A stretch of 29,641 nucleotides of DNA from DASYAN01 sp036501345. Its GTDB lineage: Bacteria > Chloroflexota > Ktedonobacteria > Ktedonobacterales > Ktedonobacteraceae. The DNA is taken from the NCBI GenBank assembly GCA_036501345.1, contig DASYAN010000576.1:1-29641 (forward strand). The letters run 5' to 3'. Below the pieces are notes generated by a model. The model ran no database searches and was not told the DNA's origin. It was given only the letters and a program-made list of their open reading frames with translations. This document shows positions 7,931 through 16,126 of the stretch, one piece after another. The number at the start of each line of letters is the position of its first letter. The stretch's first letter is position 1. A program made the translations under genes and the position numbers.

Positions 7931-8229
7931 CTATGGACCAGATCCTCTTTTTACTAACCAAAACAGTACTCGTTGAGCGTTGAACCCAAAGAACTCAAAA
8001 ACTAGCACCATTAGTGTTATTCTGGAGGGCGTCTCGGAACTCAAAAAGCCTTCTTTTCTCTTGGGCTTTAATAGTAAGTATGCCTGATGAGAAAGTTTTT
8101 TTCTAGGGACAAAGAGGACAGTTTCTTTTGAAAAGGAGACAGATTCCAGCAGGCAAGGGGACACTTAGGCCAAAGTCAGCTTCATCTACGCTCCAAGTGT
8201 CCCATCTACCAAGATTAAGAAACGCACTC
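7931..8229. promoter_or_regulatory. Upstream region of the GH16 gene with GGACA/TGTCC motifs
   Basis: No convincing gene. On the plus strand GGACA-type motifs occur at 8106-8111, 8116-8120 and 8157-8163, with a variant GGAGACA at 8135-8141. A perfect 9-bp inverted repeat, GGGACACTT (8158-8166) and AAGTGTCCC (8195-8203), lies just past the end of the propeller gene. AAAGCC and GGCTTT near 8045-8070 could form a weak hairpin. A similar motif cluster lies upstream of the propeller gene, so these could be operators or worn transposon ends. Confidence 0.35.
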
Positions 8230-9453
8230 TTACGACGGTGTAGGCCATGCTATTGTTATGTTACTGAACTGCCACGTGTTTGACTGCAAGGTAGACCAGA
8301 GTTCATAAATGTTATTGTCCGAGCCAATGTAGATGACGTGTTGTGTGCCATTAGCCAGCCAGATATAGCCGATCAAATCAGTTTCTGGCTCTGCGACGAT
8401 AGAATCCGTTGCTGCGGTCGTCAGGTCATGTTGCTGCCAAAACGTACTGCCTGAGGGGTTCCAAAGTTCCTGGATATGACCGTTCGAGCCTAAGAAGATG
8501 ACATGTTGTGTCGTATCGCTATAACCAACCAGAGTACTTCCCGACGCCGGGGAATTAGCATTTGCCGCGTTCGTCAGGTCATTGTTGCTCCATAGCTGGT
8601 TAGGAGAGTCATATAAGAGTTCGTGGACATGAGTATTCGTGTCAATGTAAATGACATGTTCCTGAGTCCCCACAGCGTAACCAGCCAGAGCTCTTTGCGA
8701 TCCAGCCTCAGGAGCCCCTGTCTTGTCTATTAGGTCAGTGCTTTTCCATGGGCCTAGCTGCCCGGTAGACCAGAGTTCCTGGATATGATTGTTTGAGTCA
8801 ATGTAGATGACATGTTGCGTATTGTCAACTTGCCAGACGTAACCAACCAGACCACTTCCTGATGCGGCAGAAGGATTACTGCTACCCGTCAGATCATCGA
8901 ACGTCCACTGCCCAGTATTGTAGAGTTCGTCGATATGGTTGTCCGAGCCAATGTAGATGATATGTTGCATCCCCTGCCAGATATAGCCAACCAGAGGACA
9001 GCCCGATGCTGGGTCAGAAATGCCATTCACTGTCTTCGTCAGGTCAGTATCTTTCCACGTGACTGGATTGCCAGTAGACCAGAATTCGTGGAGGTCACCG
9101 TCCGAGCCAATGAAGATGACATGTTGCGTAGTGTCGCTATAACCAACTAGAGCACTTTCCGATGCTGCAGTAATAATGCCATCGTTGGCTGCTGTCTGTG
9201 TCAGATCAGTATGCCATCGCTGACCTGAATTCAGATTCTGGCCATAGTAGAGTTCATCAATGTGATTGCCTGGGCCAATGAAGACAATATGCTGTATCCC
9301 CTCATAAGTATAACTGGTAAAATGCTGCCCTACTACTTGTATGGAGGCACGGCCCATGGCGATGGGTAGTTGTACAGTGAAAACAGCTAATCCAACAATA
9401 AACACAGCAATAATTAGGAACCTCCATTTTAATAGCTTCATTATACTCTGCAT
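8230..9453 (-). CDS. Secreted seven-repeat beta-propeller (lectin-like)
   Basis: 407 residues. An N-terminal hydrophobic segment (about 9-33) directs export or anchors the protein. The rest is seven tandem repeats of about 50 residues, each with a strand pair such as LVGYSDTTQHVIFIGSDGD or HVIYIGSDNHIDELYNTG, then W-x-x-x-DLT and a PASGS turn. Conserved cores are GY..TQHVIYI, GS(D/N)xHIxELW and DLT. Seven WD-like units of this length point to a seven-bladed propeller resembling PLL-type fucose-binding lectins; sugar binding is inferred from this resemblance, not shown. ATG at 9453 follows AAAGG at nine bases. It sits upstream of a secreted GH16 glucanase on the same strand, about 300 bp apart, suggesting a shared role on extracellular glycans. 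Confidence 0.75.
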   Translation of the reverse strand: MQSIMKLLKWRFLIIAVFIVGLAVFTVQLPIAMGRASIQVVGQHFTSYTYEGIQHIVFIGPGNHIDELYYGQNLNSGQRWHTDLTQTAANDGIITAASESALVGYSDTTQHVIFIGSDGDLHEFWSTGNPVTWKDTDLTKTVNGISDPASGCPLVGYIWQGMQHIIYIGSDNHIDELYNTGQWTFDDLTGSSNPSAASGSGLVGYVWQVDNTQHVIYIDSNNHIQELWSTGQLGPWKSTDLIDKTGAPEAGSQRALAGYAVGTQEHVIYIDTNTHVHELLYDSPNQLWSNNDLTNAANANSPASGSTLVGYSDTTQHVIFLGSNGHIQELWNPSGSTFWQQHDLTTAATDSIVAEPETDLIGYIWLANGTQHVIYIGSDNNIYELWSTLQSNTWQFSNITIAWPTPS

Positions 9454-9871
9454 AATATTCTGCCTTTCAAAATATATTCATAGCTACTTTGCTGCTGGGA
9501 TCAGATGTCCCTCTACCGCTAAGAATTAACACAACTGTAAGCCTGATTAAGAGAAGGGATTCTTTTCTCAAAAGCCCTATCACTAATTGGTCTCCTCTGA
9601 AAAGGATACTTGATAAGCAAGAGTTTTTCGAGGACATTTGCGGACAACTTTCAGCGGACAATGGGACATTTCAGGTCAAGCTATTCTTCTGGAGCTTCCA
9701 TTAAGCGCCAACTCTATGACCAGCAAGTGACAGTTTGGACGATTTAAAAGAAATTTGGTCAATAGTAGCATTCCCCTTGCCAGATAAGACAGCTCTTTGG
9801 TACACTATTGCTCACAACTCACAGACAAAGCATTTAACCCAACTAGCTAAGTAGAAAGAAAGAAGAAGAAA
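9454..9871. promoter_or_regulatory. Divergent intergenic region: GGACA cluster and leuB promoter
   Basis: No gene is seen in this 418-bp stretch between the propeller and leuB genes. Four GGACA motifs stand close together on the plus strand at 9632, 9642, 9656 and 9664 (TGTCC on the minus strand, upstream of the propeller gene). For leuB, TTGCCA (9777-9782) and TACACT (9801-9806) at 18-bp spacing are a possible sigma-70-type promoter. The leuB ribosome binding site is a purine-rich AAGAAGAAG rather than a canonical GGAGG. Confidence 0.35.
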
Positions 9872-11002
9872 ATGGGAAAGTACACCATTACCGTCTTACC
9901 GGGGGATGGCATCGGCCCCGAGGTCACAGAGCAAGCATGCCACGTCTTGCAAGCCATTGCCGATATCTATGGACATAGCTTCACAACACATAAAAGGCTG
10001 GTAGGTCTTGCGGCCATTGAAGCAGAGGGAGACGCTATTTCTGAAGCCACGCTTGAATTATGCAAGCAAAGTGATGCAATCTTATTTGGTGCTGTTGGAA
10101 GCTTACCTAGCAACTACGGAAAAAAAGATCAAGTCAAACCAGAGCAGGCACTTTTCAAGCTACGCAAAGGCTTGCAATTTTTTGCCAATCTGCGTCCGGT
10201 CCATTTGCACAAGGAACTCCTCAATGCTTCCACCATTAAAAGTGAAGTCTTGGATGGAACCGATCTAGTTGTTGTACGCGAATTGACAGGAGGACTTTAC
10301 TATGGACACCTGGAACCTCCTGTTCCTGGCAAGCCTAGCGAGATTCGCCAGACAGCACAGGGAGCAGAAGCTATTGACACCCTGCTCTATACTGAGGCCG
10401 AAATCGAACGTATCGTCCGCGTAGCATTTGACATTGCACGAGGACGCCGCAAAAAAGTCACTTCCGTCGACAAAGCAAATGTCCTGAGTTCTTCAGTCCT
10501 GTGGCGTCGGGTTGCCAATCGAGTAGCAGCCGAATATCCAGATGTCTCCCTGGAACACCTACTTGTGGATGCCTGTGCCATGCATCTGATTCGCCGCCCT
10601 AAGGATTTTGATGTGATTGTCACCGAAAATCTGTTTGGCGACATTCTCACCGATGAGGCCTCAATGCTAGCAGGTTCTCTCGGAATGCTCCCTTCAGCCA
10701 GTCTAGGAACACATAGAACGGAGCATGGGATCTTCGGCTTCTACGAGCCCATTCATGGTTCTGCGCCAGATATTGCTGGACAAGACAAAGCCAATCCAAT
10801 CGCGGCAATTTTATCAACCGCACTTTTACTACGTTACTCGTTAGGTCTCACACAAGAGGCAACTGCTATAGAAAGTGCAGTAGAACAAACCATTGCAGCA
10901 GGTTATCGGACAGAGGATTTGCACGAAGTAGGAGCAAAGGTAGTTGGAACGCAAGAAATGGGTAGGAAAATCACAGCAGCACTGACCAAAGTTCTAGCTT
11001 AG
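9872..11002 (+). CDS. leuB: 3-isopropylmalate dehydrogenase
   Basis: 376 residues, full length for the family. It oxidises and decarboxylates 3-isopropylmalate with NAD to give 2-oxoisocaproate, the last dedicated step before transamination to leucine, in the cytosol. Diagnostic segments are VLPGDGIGPEV at the N-terminus, DAILFGAVGSL, the substrate-binding KLRKGLQFFANLRP, VRELTGGLYYG, the catalytic-Lys region TSVDKANVL, the metal-binding NLFGDILTDEAS, and the NAD-binding FYEPIHGSAPDIAGQ. The GSAPDIAG loop and the presence of an ELTGG rather than an isocitrate-type phosphate loop favour leuB over icd. No other leu genes are adjacent, so it is an isolated copy here. A hairpin at 11127-11155 may end its transcript. 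Confidence 0.96.
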   Translation: MGKYTITVLPGDGIGPEVTEQACHVLQAIADIYGHSFTTHKRLVGLAAIEAEGDAISEATLELCKQSDAILFGAVGSLPSNYGKKDQVKPEQALFKLRKGLQFFANLRPVHLHKELLNASTIKSEVLDGTDLVVVRELTGGLYYGHLEPPVPGKPSEIRQTAQGAEAIDTLLYTEAEIERIVRVAFDIARGRRKKVTSVDKANVLSSSVLWRRVANRVAAEYPDVSLEHLLVDACAMHLIRRPKDFDVIVTENLFGDILTDEASMLAGSLGMLPSASLGTHRTEHGIFGFYEPIHGSAPDIAGQDKANPIAAILSTALLLRYSLGLTQEATAIESAVEQTIAAGYRTEDLHEVGAKVVGTQEMGRKITAALTKVLA

Positions 11003-11100
11003 AAGTCCAAATGACATGCTACAACGAGCAATTTTATTGCCATCGGTAGGGCCCAGTTGACTATCAATACTTTGCGCCCGACCTTCCCTATAACTGTTAG

Positions 11101-11331
11101 CTATCCCATCATTGGTTTAGGACAAGGGCCCAGAGAACTCAGTTTCTCTCGGGCCTTTGCTAATTGTAGCAACAACTCTGCACTTTTCGCGTCTGATATA
11201 GCACCAGCTTGCATATTAGCTAGTGAAATAGGTATTGACATCTGCTTCAACTGCGCTTCTAACAACTCAATCTCATTTAGAATGATTTGTCGCTGAACAT
11301 ACCAGTAAGTTACAGAACGCTCAACTCCCAT
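11101..11331 (-). CDS. Small coiled-coil protein of unknown function
   Basis: 76 residues, not recognised. The central part (about 15-65) is helical with heptad-like leucines (IILNEIELLEAQLKQM, AELLLQLAKAREKL), so it probably forms a coiled coil; no signal peptide or membrane segment. It starts 17 bp after the stop of the hybrid CheA gene on the same strand, which fits a last gene of that operon and a small adaptor role, but this rests on position only. The ribosome binding site is weak (GAGAG about 15 bases upstream). Its C-terminal codons overlap a strong hairpin at 11127-11155 that may serve as the leuB terminator, which lowers confidence that the ORF is real. Confidence 0.45.
   Translation of the reverse strand: MGVERSVTYWYVQRQIILNEIELLEAQLKQMSIPISLANMQAGAISDAKSAELLLQLAKAREKLSSLGPCPKPMMG
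11127..11155 (+). terminator. Hairpin downstream of leuB
   Basis: GGCCC then AGAGAA (11127-11137) pairs with TTCTCT and GGGCC (11144-11155), with one bulged C and a short loop, followed by TTT. It lies about 125 bp after leuB and suits a plus-strand terminator, though the T-tract is short. It overlaps the end of the opposite-strand small ORF. Confidence 0.5.
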
Positions 11332-11348
11332 TGTACAACAATATCTCT

Positions 11349-14300
11349 CTATCGAGTAGAGCGCGTGGTAGTTCCAAACACCAGCGCATTGATTGTATTG
11401 AGCAGCTCTTCATCTTGGTAGGGTTTGACCACATAAGCACTCGCTCCCAGAGACATTGCACGCTGCTGGTGCTTGGCTGCTGCACGCGAGGTCAGCACAA
11501 TCATTGGAAGAGAGCGATATTGCTCCTGGGCACGCACTGTCGAGATCAATTCATAGCCATCCATACGCGGCATCTCGATATCAAGTAGCACTCCAGCTGG
11601 AGTTTCATAAGAGATCATTTCTAGAGCTTCAACACCATCGCGAGCCATCTGGACTTCCCAACCATGCTGCTTGAGCATATTACTCACAACACGACGCACA
11701 CTCGGGCTATCATCAACCACCAGAAGGTGCTTACCCCGCTCAGGAACAGGCGCTGCAGAAGAGGCTGGGACTGTTGGAGCAACACCTTGCCTACTAGCTG
11801 GAGCATCCAGTTGATATCTGACCGAGCCACTCGCCTCCGACATAACGATAGGATCATAGGATGTGGGAGCCGCTACACCAATGTGCGGAGCCCCTTTGAG
11901 ACGGGCATTAAGCAAAGTGTTCAGTTCAAGGACTAATACCACTTGACCATTACCAAGAACAGATGCTCCAGCAATACCATGGACTTGGCGCAAATGAGGT
12001 CCGAGATTTTTCATCACAATGTCAGCTTGTCCTTTAATCTCATCAATTACCAGGGCAACACGATGTCCACCAGCATTGACCAGAATCAACTGCGCTTTAT
12101 CATCAATTGTTCTGGGAGCAGGAAGCGAGAGGTATTGTGCCAGCATCAGCAATGGATAAGGCTCATTGCGGACCATCACAGCAGGTCGGCCTGCAGCAGT
12201 AACGTGCTTGAAGTTGTCAAACCGCCCAATCGACTCAACATGCACAGTAGGAATCACAAACTGTTGACCACTTACCCGCACCATCATCGCACGCTGGATC
12301 GCTAGGCTGGTGGGGAAAATCATCGTAAACGTCGTCCCTTTATCAGGCATCGACTCAACAACTATGGTTCCTCTAAGACGAGAAACAGTATCTCCCACCA
12401 CATCCAGGCCTACACCACGTCCACTTTCCTCACTCACAACATCTGCAGTAGAGAAGCCAGGAGTAAAGATAAATGATACGAGATCTTTCTCAGTGAGTTG
12501 CTGATCAGGGCGGATCATACCATGTACAATAGCTGTATGACGAATATGCTCACGATCAAGCCCTCTGCCATCATCGCTCACCGAAATGACTATCTGATTG
12601 CCTTCGTAAGAAGCTGAGAACTTGACCTGCCCAAATGGAGATTTTCCTTTTCGAACACGACTTTCCGGTGTTTCTAGCGCATGATTGACAGCATTGCGCA
12701 CAAGGTGTAACAGCGGCCCACTGATTTCCTCAAAAACGGTGCGATCAACTTCTGTCGTTTCACCTTCGCGTATAAACTCCAACTCTTTACCTTGCTTGAC
12801 CGCCACAGCGCGTGCGGCTTGGTACAAACGAGGAGTCAACTGAGAGAGAGGCACCAGACGCGTCTTCATTAGACGATCCTGGAATGTTGCACTGAGACGA
12901 TTTTCACGGGCAAACACACCTTCAGCCTCGCGAATGATTGTATCCATCTCAGAACTCAACGTGATCATATCCGAGATACCCTCACTCAGACCACGAGCTA
13001 ACTGGTGGAATTCTGTGTAGCGGTCAAGTTCTAGTTCGTCAAACTCGGCCAAGTGTGCAGGGACAGGCATAGTACTGCCAAAGCTATTCCTCATACTAGT
13101 CATACCAGGAGCAGGAAGAAGTTTCTGATTCCCCTCTCCAGGCATAACCTGCACAGAACGGCCACTGGGCAGCGTTGCTGCTTCAAAGCGACTCTCCAAC
13201 TTTTGGCCAACATCGCGTAACCGGTTACTACTCACACCGACGTCTGCCACAATACGAACCAAGCGTTGAATGCGTTCTTCGAGCACACTGCGGCTTACTA
13301 GCAGTTCACCAAATAGATTTACCAGTTCGTCTAATCTTTGGAGACGAACACGCACGGCCAGATCACTCCGACCGGAGCGTGGAACGTTGGTATCATTTGA
13401 TCCAACTTGCTCATCAGCAAGCACACTTGCGATGTGAGAGGTATCATAAACCTGAGCCTCACCCTCCATATCCAAGTCAATAGGTTCATCCACATCGCGC
13501 ACAGTACTGCGCTCGCCAAGCAAATCCACATAACGAGCTTGGAGAGCACGGACTTTTGCTTCACCATCCGAAACATCACTTTCATTACTAGTAATCAGCA
13601 AATCGAGCGTCTCCGAGGTATCCAGAATAATACTGAGCACGGCAGATGTGATACCCATTGACCCTTCCACAATGGTATCCAGGAGGTCTTCAAAAATATG
13701 ACAGAGATCTGCAATCGCGCGGAAACCCATCATACCAGCAGCACCCTTTAAGGTATGCGTTGCACGACGGACATTTTGGATAAGATTTTGGTCAGTAGTA
13801 TTCTCCTCAAGAGCTGCCACCTGCATACTAATCGTTTGCAGGTGCTCTTCCGCTTCCATACGGAAGATCTCGAGAGCTTCTTCACCAAAATCACCACCCA
13901 TTGTAGAGGCTGGTGGCTTGGCAGGAACCGGACCTCGGGTTACGGGAGCAATTGGTGAGACTGGTGGGGACTCGGGAGCCACAAAATTGGCAGATCCATG
14001 TGTACGATCCACCACATTTAGATCACTCTGAGCAGACATCTTTGCCGCCTGTGCACCAAGCTCACCACCAAGTTGAGCAAGCTGACCGAGAAATTCTTGG
14101 CGCACCTGGATCTCAATCTCGCTACGCAATCGCGCTTTCAGATTTTGGATATCCTCACTGCGATCTTCGCCCGAAGAGGCGGTTTGTTGTAAACGCAGGC
14201 GATCTTCGAATTCCTGGCGAACTTCTTGACGTATCTGCTGCTCTAATTCTGCACGCACCAGGGGAGAGACATAGCGTGCTTCATATTCACGCTGGAGTTC

Positions 14301-16001
14301 CTTGCGTATGTTCGCTTCTAGTTCACTACGTAGAGCAGCGAGATCACCCTGCCGCTCAAAAGTCACACGTTCACGCAGGTCTTCAGGATCATGCATTGCC
14401 TGCATTTCCCAGGGGCTCCACCCGGGTTCTTGCCTCAGAACATGAGAGGAACGCTCTTCTTCCCACTGTTGGAATACCTGACCAAAGGACTGAATTGAAG
14501 TATATAATTGATGAAGATTTGATGCAATTTGCTCATCAGTCATCTCTACGCCACTAGCGATTTTGCCAAGAAGATCGAGAACCTTTTTCAGTTTACTATT
14601 GGCCACCCACATGACAGAGAGAGGAAGATAGCGACGCACTTGCTCAGGACTATTGCGCAAATTCAAGCCCATGGCTTGTCCAGCCCAATCCTCCATGCGC
14701 TCGAGAGCATCTTTCGAGCCACTTAAAAAGCCCTTGAACTCGCTCCGTTGCCCCTCAATGATAGCCATTGCCTGGCGCAACTGTTCTACTACACCGACTA
14801 ATGAGGAGGTCTGGCTTACTACAGCTTGAGCACCTTTCTGCATTTGATCATAGATGTGCGGCAGAGCTACTTCATCTTGCTCAAGTTGTCTTTGCCCTTC
14901 TCCCATACTATGTGAAGAAAGTGGGTAATCAACAGGCTGTTGATGATGCATTTCAAGATATGCTGAAAGATTGCTTTCTCTAGGAGTAGAGGGCACCACA
15001 GGAAGATTAGCAACAGCAGAAGGAGGTTCAGATGCGAGAGAAGTTACAGGAGAAACTGGGCGAGTTGATGCCATCAACTCCTCCAGAGCAGTTGGCAAAT
15101 TCTGTGCACCGTCAGAACGAACCTGATTGACTGGAGAACCAAGAACACCTGACTGACTAGTCTCAGCCTCAGATTGTGGCGATACTACATTTTCTTGCCG
15201 CGCAACAGGAGCCTCAGGCCATGCCACCTCCTCACCAGGATTTACCGATGGAGTACGAAATGATGCTAATACTTCGTCTGCCAACAGACTTGCGGATGGC
15301 GTAGGAGTATCTGATTGACTAGTCTCAGCCTCAGATTGTGGCGATACTACATTTTCTTGCCGCGCAACAGGATCTTCAGGCCATGCCACCTCCTCACCAG
15401 GATTTACCGATGGAGTACGAAATGAGGCTAATACTTCGTCAAATGAAGGAACTGCAGATGGTGAGGGAAGCGACATTTCCACAGGAGCCGACTTGGCAGC
15501 AGGTGCCATCTGTTTATGGCTCTCATCAGTGACATCAACCGCGCTAGCGCTCTTTAGCTCTTGTGCATCAGGCGAAGCAGTCCCAACGGCCTCAGCCATA
15601 GTACGATAGCGAGCATAGTCAGCATCATCTTCCGCAATCACGGATTCTTCATCAATGCCATTGCGAATACCCTGTAGGAGCTGATGCAAACGGCCTAGGG
15701 AACGACGCAAAAGGCCAAGAGCAGCTTCATCCAATGAGACCAACCCATCCAAAGCATCAGCTAGGACGTCTTCCATGCCGTGGGCAACATGTGCCAAACC
15801 GGGAAAGTCCATCATGGAAGCAGAACCGCCAATAGTGTGAGTGCGGCGGTAGGTTTCTTCGAGGGCATCCATGTCGCTAGGTGAATGAGTCAGGCGCTCG
15901 AGATTCGTCTCGATTTCAGGCAAATAGCTATTCACCTCTTCGATAAACGAATCGAGGACTGATAGTTTATCAAATGTATTCGACATGTTGCGCGTACTCA
16001 C
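11349..16001 (-). CDS. cheA: Hybrid chemotaxis-type histidine kinase CheA with two Hpt domains and C-terminal receiver (ChpA/PixL-like)
   Basis: 1550 residues, cytosolic. Domains in order: Hpt 1 (about 15-115; phospho-His55 in RRTHTIGGSA); a long Pro/Ser/Glu-rich linker with two near-identical copies of one block (188-230 and 242-284); a helical region (380-520) and charged coiled coil (540-650); Hpt 2 (about 705-805; His749 in ATHTLKGAAG); dimerisation region (885-1060); HATPase (1090-1230; N-box LVRNAVNHALE, G1 DDGRG at 1143-1147, G2 GRGVGLD at 1194-1200); CheW-like coupling domain (1235-1370); receiver (1424-1543; Asp1474, Lys1526). It autophosphorylates and passes phosphate to receivers. 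Multiple Hpt plus a fused receiver is the ChpA/PixL/FrzE design used in pilus and surface-behaviour pathways, not flagellar CheA. The frame opens with GTG at 16001; ATG at 15986 is an equally possible start. Confidence 0.95.
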   Translation of the reverse strand: MSTRNMSNTFDKLSVLDSFIEEVNSYLPEIETNLERLTHSPSDMDALEETYRRTHTIGGSASMMDFPGLAHVAHGMEDVLADALDGLVSLDEAALGLLRRSLGRLHQLLQGIRNGIDEESVIAEDDADYARYRTMAEAVGTASPDAQELKSASAVDVTDESHKQMAPAAKSAPVEMSLPSPSAVPSFDEVLASFRTPSVNPGEEVAWPEDPVARQENVVSPQSEAETSQSDTPTPSASLLADEVLASFRTPSVNPGEEVAWPEAPVARQENVVSPQSEAETSQSGVLGSPVNQVRSDGAQNLPTALEELMASTRPVSPVTSLASEPPSAVANLPVVPSTPRESNLSAYLEMHHQQPVDYPLSSHSMGEGQRQLEQDEVALPHIYDQMQKGAQAVVSQTSSLVGVVEQLRQAMAIIEGQRSEFKGFLSGSKDALERMEDWAGQAMGLNLRNSPEQVRRYLPLSVMWVANSKLKKVLDLLGKIASGVEMTDEQIASNLHQLYTSIQSFGQVFQQWEEERSSHVLRQEPGWSPWEMQAMHDPEDLRERVTFERQGDLAALRSELEANIRKELQREYEARYVSPLVRAELEQQIRQEVRQEFEDRLRLQQTASSGEDRSEDIQNLKARLRSEIEIQVRQEFLGQLAQLGGELGAQAAKMSAQSDLNVVDRTHGSANFVAPESPPVSPIAPVTRGPVPAKPPASTMGGDFGEEALEIFRMEAEEHLQTISMQVAALEENTTDQNLIQNVRRATHTLKGAAGMMGFRAIADLCHIFEDLLDTIVEGSMGITSAVLSIILDTSETLDLLITSNESDVSDGEAKVRALQARYVDLLGERSTVRDVDEPIDLDMEGEAQVYDTSHIASVLADEQVGSNDTNVPRSGRSDLAVRVRLQRLDELVNLFGELLVSRSVLEERIQRLVRIVADVGVSSNRLRDVGQKLESRFEAATLPSGRSVQVMPGEGNQKLLPAPGMTSMRNSFGSTMPVPAHLAEFDELELDRYTEFHQLARGLSEGISDMITLSSEMDTIIREAEGVFARENRLSATFQDRLMKTRLVPLSQLTPRLYQAARAVAVKQGKELEFIREGETTEVDRTVFEEISGPLLHLVRNAVNHALETPESRVRKGKSPFGQVKFSASYEGNQIVISVSDDGRGLDREHIRHTAIVHGMIRPDQQLTEKDLVSFIFTPGFSTADVVSEESGRGVGLDVVGDTVSRLRGTIVVESMPDKGTTFTMIFPTSLAIQRAMMVRVSGQQFVIPTVHVESIGRFDNFKHVTAAGRPAVMVRNEPYPLLMLAQYLSLPAPRTIDDKAQLILVNAGGHRVALVIDEIKGQADIVMKNLGPHLRQVHGIAGASVLGNGQVVLVLELNTLLNARLKGAPHIGVAAPTSYDPIVMSEASGSVRYQLDAPASRQGVAPTVPASSAAPVPERGKHLLVVDDSPSVRRVVSNMLKQHGWEVQMARDGVEALEMISYETPAGVLLDIEMPRMDGYELISTVRAQEQYRSLPMIVLTSRAAAKHQQRAMSLGASAYVVKPYQDEELLNTINALVFGTTTRSTR
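15154..15440 (-). repeat. Duplicated 162-bp unit in the cheA linker
   Basis: Bases 15154-15278 recur at 15316-15440, an offset of exactly 162 bp (54 codons); across these 125 bases I count only three differences. Similarity continues, weaker, into the spacer. In protein, DEVLASFRTPSVNPGEEV through PQSEAETSQS is present twice. The frame is kept and the low divergence indicates a recent tandem duplication in a disordered linker. Confidence 0.9.
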
Positions 16002-16126
16002 TTAACTATACTTGTTTACCTCGCCACACTAAAGTCTCCTTAACGGTGCGACAAGGTAACCAACTCTACTACTGAACCAGATAAGCTCATTATCTCAAAA
16101 CCAACTCTCGGCGTTTGCCCAAACAA

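Noticed and set aside
7931..8164. 77-codon minus-strand frame between GH16 and propeller genes
   Set aside because: No ribosome binding site, no family features, and it ends abutting the GH16 start; more likely regulatory DNA.
9467..9704. Overlapping short frames on both strands upstream of leuB
   Set aside because: Neither has a ribosome binding site or protein-like pattern; the region is better explained as a divergent promoter region.
6540..9820. Shared 14-mer CTATTGCTCACAAC near 6544 and 9806
   Set aside because: One exact 14-base match within a window of about 30 kb is expected by chance, and the contexts differ.
13913..14557. Plus-strand frame of 214 codons inside cheA
   Set aside because: Antisense to the CheA coiled coil and second Hpt region; composition is odd and no motif is seen.
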